This document shows positions 58,180-64,000 of a stretch of 64,000 nt of DNA, piece by piece. Both the position numbers and the translations under genes were made by a program. Source of the stretch: Alphaproteobacteria bacterium WMHbin7. GTDB taxonomy: Bacteria; Pseudomonadota; Alphaproteobacteria; Rhodospirillales; WMHbin7. The stretch spans positions 1 to 64,000 of the forward strand of contig PDZW01000010.1 in NCBI GenBank assembly GCA_002753155.1. Reading direction: 5' to 3'. Numbering within the stretch: position 1 is the stretch's first letter; each line of letters opens with the position of its first letter. The notes beneath the pieces are model-generated. The model was not told the origin of the DNA and searched no databases. It saw nothing but the letters and a program-made list of their open reading frames with translations.

Positions 58180-59313
58180 CTACTCCCTTACAGAAACCGC
58201 CCGGCCTTGGTTCAGCCAGTGCGTACAGTTCAATCTGATTGCGTCCTTCTTGGCGTCCGCAGCAAGCTCCAGGCCAGCCAGGGTCGAAAATCCCTGGTCC
58301 CTGAACCCCTGCCCGGTCTCCCACGCGGTTCCCAACGGCAGATAAAGCCTGGGCTGGGCGGCTTTCATGGGCGCGCATTTCAAGACGGTATCCATGAACA
58401 AGGTGGCCCCCACGGCACCCTCGCCTCCGGCAAGATAGCGCCCGCCCCTGCCCAATTCGAAACTCTGGCCGCTCGCAAAAAGGGTAAAGGCGACGCCGCA
58501 ATGATATTCGAAGCCCCGGGACTCGACGGCATCGACGGTAAGCGTCATTGAAGGCGCATCGCGCCTGACCGCCACCGCCACCGCCTTCAGCCGGGCAATT
58601 TCCTCCCTGGCCCGAGGGGGCAGATCAAGGGCTTCGAGCGCCGCCAAAGCCTTGTCGGCTGGGCCGGTGGCTCTGAGCAGGCTCTCGAACAGCTTTTGGC
58701 CGGAAAGGCCCTGAAGCCTTGCAGGGTCCTTGTGGTCCAGGGCGTCACGCAGACGGGCCAGCGCTTCCTCGTCCAGGCCCAGGCCGTCGGCCACCGCTGG
58801 AACCAGGGTGGGCAGCGTCAAATCGACGGAAACGCCCGAGATGCCCAGTCGTTCCAGCCCCTCATGGGCCAGGCGGATGATTTCGGCGTCGGCCTCGGCA
58901 TTATCCGATCCGATCAGCTCGATCCCCGCCTGCGCGAACTGGCGTTCCGGGCGCAACTGGCTGGCCTGGACGCGCAAGACCTCGCCCGCATAAGACAGGC
59001 GGAGCGGACGGGGAACATCGGCCATCCTGGTCGAGGCGATTCGCGATATCTGGGGGGTCATGTCGGGGCGCAGGGCCAACATGCGCCCGGAGGCGGGGTC
59101 CATCAGGCGGAAGCTGGACCGGGCCAAACCGGCCCCGGAACCCGACAGCAGGCTTTCTTCGAACTCGATCAGGGGGGGCTTGACCGGCTCATAGCCATGG
59201 CTGGCGAACCCCTCCATCAAACGCGCAACCGCCGAAGCCTCGTGCTGGGCTTCGGGCGGCAGGATGTCGGGCAGTCCCGCGGGTAAAAGGGCTCGGGCGG
59301 CCGTGTCGTTCAT
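58180..59313 (-). CDS. hisZ: ATP phosphoribosyltransferase regulatory subunit
   Basis: HisZ is a paralogue of histidyl-tRNA synthetase without aminoacylation activity and activates the short form of HisG. The 377 residues keep the class II synthetase motif 2 region (LRPDMTPQISRIASTRM, RLSYAGEVLRVQ) and a degenerate motif 3 (GVAFTLFASGQSFELGRGGRY). The anticodon-binding domain is missing, as expected for HisZ. It is the first gene of the hisZ-purA-xseB-ispA-dxs series. HisG is not in the window. Confidence 0.9.
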   Translation of the reverse strand: MNDTAARALLPAGLPDILPPEAQHEASAVARLMEGFASHGYEPVKPPLIEFEESLLSGSGAGLARSSFRLMDPASGRMLALRPDMTPQISRIASTRMADVPRPLRLSYAGEVLRVQASQLRPERQFAQAGIELIGSDNAEADAEIIRLAHEGLERLGISGVSVDLTLPTLVPAVADGLGLDEEALARLRDALDHKDPARLQGLSGQKLFESLLRATGPADKALAALEALDLPPRAREEIARLKAVAVAVRRDAPSMTLTVDAVESRGFEYHCGVAFTLFASGQSFELGRGGRYLAGGEGAVGATLFMDTVLKCAPMKAAQPRLYLPLGTAWETGQGFRDQGFSTLAGLELAADAKKDAIRLNCTHWLNQGRAVSVRE

Positions 59314-59439
59314 AAGAGACCCCCTGGAGGAATATCCAGTCGGTCTGGTTACCCCGTCCCGGGCAAAACCGCAACATTAGAAACTAGGAAAATGCGCTTT
59401 CGCCCCTGGTTCGCCAGTCCGCTACGACCGAATCCGACC

Positions 59440-60825
59440 TTATTTCCGGTTTGCCAACTCATCCAACAGACGCATGACCTCGACAGAGGCCTCTGCCGCC
59501 TTGGCAATTTCGGCCAGCGCCCCGTCAAAATCGCCTTGATTGTATTTGCGCACGGCCTCAATTCCACATGCATGCACCTTCTGGTGCGGCGACAGCATGG
59601 TTGAATAGGCAGGATGATTCCTGATCGAGGGATCGTTGATGCTGCCATACCACTTGCCCAAGCGGCACGAGGTGTGATCAGCCAGTTGGTTGGGGTCCAG
59701 CTTGACCCGCCCGGCCGCCATGGCCGCCAGCTTCTTCATCCACAATTTATGGTCCGACTTGGCGACATGGATGGTGATGTCCCTGACCTCGGCCTTCATC
59801 GCTTCGGCAATGGATTCTGTCACCACGGCTTCGCTTTTGTCCATGACATCCAGAATTCCGATCACGGCGCTGACGCCATGCTCGGTACGCGCTGCGATCG
59901 AGGCGATGCGGTTCGCCACTTCTTCCGAAGTCTGGCTCTGTTGGTCCAAGATTCCCGCAATGTCGCTGACCAGACCGGAAATATGGTCGATCTGCTCGGA
60001 AACGACGTGCATGCCCTGGCCGGTGGCGGCGATCACCTCCTGGCCTTGCTGAACGGCAACGGCGCCCTGCTCCATCGACGAGACGATGGCGGCCATTTCA
60101 ACGCGCAGATTCTCGATGCGTTTGCGAATGTCTTCCGTGGCCTTGGCAGTCTGATTGGCCAGGTTCTTGACCTCGCTGGCGACCACGGCGAATCCCTTGC
60201 CGGCCTCACCGGCCCTTGCCGCTTCGATGGTGGCATTCAGCGCCAAAAGATTGGTCTGTTTGGCAATCGCCTCGATCTGATCGACGATGCCGCCGATCTG
60301 GGTTGACGCCTCGGCCAATGTTTCGACGCGCCCGGCCGCTTCGCTGACCGCGCGCGAAATGCCATCCATGGAGACCACGGCGCGTTCCGCCGACTGGCGG
60401 CTGTCCGAGGCCTGGGCCTGGGCATTGGCAACGTCGGACGAGGCCTGGCCCGCACTCTGGGCAATTTGATGAACCGAGGAAACAAGTTCCTCGGCAGCGG
60501 CGGCGATGGATTGGGTCTGATGGTCAACATCCCTGAGATCGCGCAGCAGTTCGGCCGTTCGCACCACCGCCTCGTTGCTCTCGACCGAGAGCGAAACCAT
60601 GCGCTTAACACTTTCCAGTGCCCGCTTTTCATAGGCGGCGGCAACCTGGCGCAGCTTGGTACAAATCACGCTGTCCTGATCCGGCATCGACAGATAGGCC
60701 TGCCGCTCGAGAAGATCGAGTGCAGCCAGCAAGGCCTGTTCATCGAAAGCAAGCACAGGCGCCTCGGTGGAAACCTGCGGGGCGTAGTGCGCCGCCTCGG
60801 TTCCTTGCGAACGAAAAAAGCTCAT
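59440..60825 (-). CDS. Soluble methyl-accepting chemotaxis protein with C-terminal CZB zinc-binding domain
   Basis: The 461-residue receptor has no transmembrane segment, so it is cytoplasmic. The signalling tip is present ([36 protein letters not shown]), flanked by long coiled coils. The C-terminal CZB domain (about 350-455) has the expected zinc ligands: a histidine in [11 protein letters not shown], the cysteine in [11 protein letters not shown], and histidines in [10 protein letters not shown] and [16 protein letters not shown] receptors can sense zinc or oxidants such as hypochlorite through that cysteine. The N-terminal 50 residues match no sensor domain that I recognise. Confidence 0.92.
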   Translation of the reverse strand: MSFFRSQGTEAAHYAPQVSTEAPVLAFDEQALLAALDLLERQAYLSMPDQDSVICTKLRQVAAAYEKRALESVKRMVSLSVESNEAVVRTAELLRDLRDVDHQTQSIAAAAEELVSSVHQIAQSAGQASSDVANAQAQASDSRQSAERAVVSMDGISRAVSEAAGRVETLAEASTQIGGIVDQIEAIAKQTNLLALNATIEAARAGEAGKGFAVVASEVKNLANQTAKATEDIRKRIENLRVEMAAIVSSMEQGAVAVQQGQEVIAATGQGMHVVSEQIDHISGLVSDIAGILDQQSQTSEEVANRIASIAARTEHGVSAVIGILDVMDKSEAVVTESIAEAMKAEVRDITIHVAKSDHKLWMKKLAAMAAGRVKLDPNQLADHTSCRLGKWYGSINDPSIRNHPAYSTMLSPHQKVHACGIEAVRKYNQGDFDGALAEIAKAAEASVEVMRLLDELANRK

Positions 60826-61083
60826 ATACCCCCCCAGGGAAATCGTCGGTTTATTCTTTGAAAGATGCGCAGCTCACGCCAGTCGAACGCGATCGCCACC
60901 CCGTTGAATATAGAATTATCATAATCTGCTTATCCTCTACAACGGGATTTCAAATAACCCTCCGCTTGTCGAATAGAGGAACAAGCGTTGCGCGGCATGC
61001 TGAGATCTTGATCAAAAGCACAAGGCCGCCCATTTCTTGGGCGGCCTCATGCCTGAAACAAAATTCAGCAAATTCCAGAAGGT
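60826..61083. other. Intergenic region upstream of the chemotaxis receptor
   Basis: No gene is visible in this stretch. The part nearest the receptor (60900-60955) is AT-rich on both strands and likely holds its promoter. A 7-bp hairpin (CGCTTGT 60963-60969 with 60981-60987) and a serA terminator hairpin (61023-61047) follow. Confidence 0.5.
61023..61047 (-). terminator. Terminator of serA, displaced by a MITE-like insertion
   Basis: AGGCCGCCCA (61023-61032) pairs perfectly with 61038-61047 around a 5-nt loop. On the minus strand it is followed by TGTGCTTTTG. It stands about 37 bp beyond the distal end of the MITE-like element, but 303 bp beyond the serA stop codon. It would lie close behind serA without the insertion. 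Confidence 0.6.
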
Positions 61084-61352
61084 TAGAGCATATTCCGACC
61101 ATATGCGATCACTGCGCCGGAGCGTTTTTGGGTCGTGGGCAGAAGAAGGGCGCAGGTCGTAGCGGGACTACGGCCAAGCCCTTCGACGAACCCACGCCCC
61201 AAAAGCGCCCGGCCTAAAGGGTTTCGATCTGGCGGGCAATCGCCGCGTTGCGCGGCTTGCCCGATGCCCCACATCGAGCTTGGCCGTGCGCCTGGCGAAT
61301 TGCCTCGCCAGATCGAAACGCAGGCGACCGTATATGGTCGGAATATGCTCTA
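61084..61352. mobile_element. MITE-like element (269 bp) with terminal inverted repeats, inserted at the 3' end of serA
   Basis: TAGAGCATATTCCGACCATA at 61084 is repeated in reverse complement ending at 61352, with TA at both outer ends, as for insertion at a TA dinucleotide. The interior is highly structured: 61116-61139 pairs with 61191-61213 (GCCGG..CGT arm, a few mismatches), and 61221-61244 pairs with 61294-61319. It encodes no transposase. The serA stop codon TAG (complement of 61350-61352) is formed by the element's end. It differs in sequence from the element at 5768-6077, so it belongs to a separate family. Confidence 0.75.
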
Positions 61353-62927
61353 GAACTCCAGCGCCTTGGCCTGAACCACCTGAGGAATGGCGCGAACCTT
61401 TTCTACGACATCGTTGGTGACGGACTGATCAACCTGGATCAAGGCGATGGCATCGCCGCCCGCCTGATTGCGGCCCAGATGGAAGGTGGCGATATTGACC
61501 CCCGCCTCGCCCAGAACGGCACCCAGGCGACCGATAAAGCCCGGCTTGTCCTGATTGGTCACATAAAGCATGTGGGGGCCCACTTCGGCCTCGATGGCGA
61601 TGCCCTTGATCTCGACGATGCGCGGCTTGGTGCCGCCGAAAAGGGTTCCGGAAACGCTGCGCTCGCGCTCGTCTGTGGTGACGGAAAGGCGGATCAGGGT
61701 GTGATAGTCGCCGCAATCCTCTTTCTTGACTTCGGTCACCTCGATGCCGCGCTCCTTGGCCAGCACCGGCGCATTGACCATGTTCACACTTTCCAACTGG
61801 GGCTTGAACAGGCCCATCAGGACCAGTTGGGTCAGCGGCCGGGTGTTCAGCTTGGCGACATCGCCCTCGTAGGCGATGGTGAGTTTTTTGATACCCTGCT
61901 CGGTCAACTGACCGGCAAAGCTGCCGATCTGCTCGGCCAGTTGCGTATAGGGCTTCAGCTTGGGAGCTTCCTCGGCGGTGACCGAGGGCATGTTGATGGC
62001 ATTGGTCACCGCCCCGGTCAGCAGATAATCGCTCATCTGCTCGGCCACCTGCAGGGCCACGTTTTCCTGGGCTTCCGAGGTCGAAGCCCCCAGATGCGGC
62101 GTCACGATGACCTTTTCCATGCCGAACAGGGCATTGTCCTTGGCGGGCTCGACGGCAAAGACGTCAAGGGCAGCACCCGCCACATGGCCGGATTCAAGGG
62201 CGGTCTTCAAGGCCGCCTCGTCGATCAGGCCACCTCTGGCGCAGTTGATGATGCGCACCCCCTTCTTCATCTTGGCGATGGCCTTGGCATCGATGATATT
62301 GCGCGTGGCCTCGGTAAGCGGCGTGTGCAAGGTGATGATGTCGGCCCGCTTGAACAGATCCTCAAGCTCGACCTTTTCCACGCCCAGATCGCGCGCCCGG
62401 TCGGCGGACAGATAGGGATCGAAGGCCACCACGCGCATTTTAAGCCCCAGCGCCCGCTCGGCGGCGATGGAACCGATATTGCCGCAGCCGATGACGCCCA
62501 GGGTCTTGCCCGTAAGCTCAACACCCATAAAGCGGGTCTTTTCCCACTTGCCCGCATGGGTCGAGGCATTGGCCTGGGGAATGTCGCGCGCCAGGGCGAA
62601 CATCAGAGCCATGGCGTGCTCGGCGGTGGTGATGGAATTGCCAAACGGCGTATTCATCACCACGATGCCCCTGGCCGTGGCCGCCGGAACATCGACATTA
62701 TCGACGCCGATGCCTGCGCGTCCCACCACTTTCAGATTGGTGGCCGCCGCAAGCACATCCGCCGACACCTTGCTGGCCGAACGAATGGCCAGGCCGTCAT
62801 ACTGACCGATGACCGCCTTCAACTCGTCCGGCGTCATGCCGGTCTTTACCTCGACCTCGATGCCCCGGTCCTTGAAAATCTGGACAGCGGCAGGAGACAG
62901 CTTGTCGGAAATCAGAACCTTGGGCAT
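61350..62927 (-). CDS. serA: D-3-phosphoglycerate dehydrogenase
   Basis: SerA starts serine synthesis from 3-phosphoglycerate, which here is also the direct product of RuBisCO. The 525 residues are the long form: a substrate/NAD domain with GRAGIGVDNVDVPAAT, the Rossmann motif GKTLGVIGCGNIGSIAAERA, catalytic residues in NCARGGLIDEAAL and TPHLGASTSEAQENV, an intervening domain, and a C-terminal ACT domain (MLYVTNQDKPGFIGRLGAVL). Its last codons (QAKALEF) run into the MITE-like element, which provides the stop; the original C-terminus may have differed. It lies 15 bp after serC. Confidence 0.95.
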   Translation of the reverse strand: MPKVLISDKLSPAAVQIFKDRGIEVEVKTGMTPDELKAVIGQYDGLAIRSASKVSADVLAAATNLKVVGRAGIGVDNVDVPAATARGIVVMNTPFGNSITTAEHAMALMFALARDIPQANASTHAGKWEKTRFMGVELTGKTLGVIGCGNIGSIAAERALGLKMRVVAFDPYLSADRARDLGVEKVELEDLFKRADIITLHTPLTEATRNIIDAKAIAKMKKGVRIINCARGGLIDEAALKTALESGHVAGAALDVFAVEPAKDNALFGMEKVIVTPHLGASTSEAQENVALQVAEQMSDYLLTGAVTNAINMPSVTAEEAPKLKPYTQLAEQIGSFAGQLTEQGIKKLTIAYEGDVAKLNTRPLTQLVLMGLFKPQLESVNMVNAPVLAKERGIEVTEVKKEDCGDYHTLIRLSVTTDERERSVSGTLFGGTKPRIVEIKGIAIEAEVGPHMLYVTNQDKPGFIGRLGAVLGEAGVNIATFHLGRNQAGGDAIALIQVDQSVTNDVVEKVRAIPQVVQAKALEF

Positions 62928-62942
62928 GAGTCTCGGTCCCCC

Positions 62943-64000
62943 TTATTGGGCTTTAGAGGCGAATTCGGCTTCCACCTGGGCAAAAGCCCAGTCCAGCCAG
63001 GGCAGCAGAGCCTGGATGTCGGCGGTTTCCACCGTGGCACCGCCCCAGATGCGCAGACCCGCAGGCGCGTCACGGTAAGCCCCGATATCGAAGGCAACGC
63101 CCTCTTTTTCCAAAAGCGAAGCGATCTTCTTGGCCGCAGCCGCCTGATCGTCATGCGAGAGGTTGCAAAACCAAGCCGCCTTGTTGGCGACCAGACAGAT
63201 CGAGGTGCAAGAACGCGTGGCCTTGTCCACGGCCAGGAACCCGGCCCAGTTGGATTTGTCCACCCAGGCCTCGATGGCGGCCAGATTGGCTTCGGACCGG
63301 GCGACCAGCGCCTTGAATCCGCCCAGAGCCTGCGCCCATTTCAAGGCGTCGATCTGGTCTTCCACGCACAGCATCGAGGGCGTGTTGATGGTTTCGCCCT
63401 TGAAGATGCCGTCGATCAGTTTGCCGCCCTTGGTCATCTTGAAAATCTTGGGCATCGGCCAGGGCGGGGAATAGCTTTCCAGACGCTCGACCGCGCGCGG
63501 GCTTAGAACCAGCATGCCATGCTGCGCCTCGCCGCCCAGAACCTTCTGCCAGGACCAGGTGGTCACATCCAGCTTGTCCCAGGGCAGATCCATGGCGAAA
63601 GCCGCCGAGGTGGCGTCACAGATGGTGAGACCCTCGCGGTTGGCCGGAATCCAGTCGCCATTGGCTACGCGCACGCCCGACGTGGTGCCGTTCCAGGCAA
63701 AGACAACGTCATGTTTGAAATCGGCTTGCGACAGGTTGGGCAACTGGCCGTAATCGGCTTTGAAGACCCGCGCGTCCTTCAGCTTCAATTCCTTGACGAT
63801 GTCGGTGCCCCAGCCGGCGCCGAAGCTTTCCCAAGCCAGCACATCGACGGGCCTTGCGCCCAGCAGCGACCACAACGCCATTTCGACCGCCCCGGTATCG
63901 GAGGCGGGCACGATGCCGATTCGGTAGGACTCGGGAATGCCCAGAACCGAGCGTGAGAGATTGATCGCTTCCTCCAGCTTGGCCTTGCCCGCCTTGGCGC
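62943..64000 (-). CDS. serC: Phosphoserine aminotransferase, partial at the window edge
   Basis: SerC converts 3-phosphohydroxypyruvate to phosphoserine with PLP. About 352 residues are visible; the N-terminus lies beyond 64000. The frame is open to the edge and reads [20 protein letters not shown] before the [18 protein letters not shown] segment. The PLP lysine is in [17 protein letters not shown], and the sequence is of the alphaproteobacterial/archaeal SerC type. The C-terminal domain ends [19 protein letters not shown]. It is co-directional with serA and probably forms a serCA operon. Confidence 0.92.
   Translation of the reverse strand, partial: AKAGKAKLEEAINLSRSVLGIPESYRIGIVPASDTGAVEMALWSLLGARPVDVLAWESFGAGWGTDIVKELKLKDARVFKADYGQLPNLSQADFKHDVVFAWNGTTSGVRVANGDWIPANREGLTICDATSAAFAMDLPWDKLDVTTWSWQKVLGGEAQHGMLVLSPRAVERLESYSPPWPMPKIFKMTKGGKLIDGIFKGETINTPSMLCVEDQIDALKWAQALGGFKALVARSEANLAAIEAWVDKSNWAGFLAVDKATRSCTSICLVANKAAWFCNLSHDDQAAAAKKIASLLEKEGVAFDIGAYRDAPAGLRIWGGATVETADIQALLPWLDWAFAQVEAEFASKAQ

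Noticed and set aside
61135-61353. A 72-codon plus-strand frame inside the serA-side MITE-like element
   Set aside because: It consists of the element's palindromes read through and has no start signal.
61248-63506. A 752-codon plus-strand frame opposite serA and serC
   Set aside because: It covers two certain genes on the other strand plus part of the MITE-like element; the product is rich in Gly, His, Asp and Leu as expected for antisense translation.

Overview
The window looks like a stretch of chromosome from a GC-rich alphaproteobacterium, most likely of the Rhodospirillales (a Magnetospirillum/Rhodospirillum-like relative). The evidence is a form II RuBisCO whose active-site numbering matches Rhodospirillum rubrum CbbM, a cobalamin-dependent class II ribonucleotide reductase, the alphaproteobacterial type of SerC, an atpHAGDC cluster lacking the F0 genes, an NDUFA12/MCE/DUF2155 gene group, DUF2336 and HisZ proteins, a CtrA-like TTAA-N7-TTAA site, and the familiar alphaproteobacterial palindromic repeat. 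Most of it is housekeeping. No tRNA, rRNA, CRISPR array, prophage or transposase gene was seen.

Layout. 1-3964: an RND efflux adaptor (cut by the window edge) and pump, followed by a 94-bp tandem repeat. 4248-8125: ptsN, divergent from fabI, then a MITE-like element squeezed between fabI and aroC, then aroC and a histone-deacetylase-like gene. 8127-10091 (minus): NDUFA12, two overlapping MlaD/MCE paralogues and a DUF2155 protein. 10326-14003: nrdJ. 14124-15236: a stand-alone MNT nucleotidyltransferase divergent from a MntA-HepT toxin-antitoxin pair. 15252-17297: SGNH protein, RidA and lipoprotein operon. 17284-20860: cytochrome c and YciA thioesterase, parE, bluB. 21053-25876: small orphan gene, a Pro/Ala-rich membrane-anchored protein, hydrolases, DUF2336 and a methyltransferase. 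25857-28401 (minus): an operon of a diiron ferritin-like protein with an ABC-2 exporter. 28474-33365 (minus): atpHAGDC. 33501-38946: ABC1 kinase, PepF, acyl-CoA synthetase, ndk. 39067-40947: ABC-F. 40944-41477: nikR.

41633-49787 (minus) is the most distinctive block, a Calvin-Benson-Bassham operon in the order glpX, class II phosphoribulokinase, tkt, fba, rpe, cbbM, class I phosphoribulokinase, closed by a strong terminator. It carries two phosphoribulokinases from different classes. The class II one has the plant/cyanobacterial architecture but has lost the P-loop cysteine of the thioredoxin switch. Just upstream lie a LuxR-type response regulator with Gly in place of the phosphoacceptor Asp, and an SGNH-like protein in which Ser, Asn and Asp of the catalytic set are replaced; a perfect CRP-type palindrome sits in front of the latter. 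No CbbR gene is present in the window.

51623-59313 (minus): cca, a methyltransferase, then dxs-ispA-xseB, purA and hisZ. 59440-60825: a soluble chemotaxis receptor with a CZB zinc domain. 61350-64000 (minus): serC-serA, with a second MITE-like element that supplies the serA stop codon and separates serA from its terminator. Calls rest on reading motifs and gene order; no database search was run.
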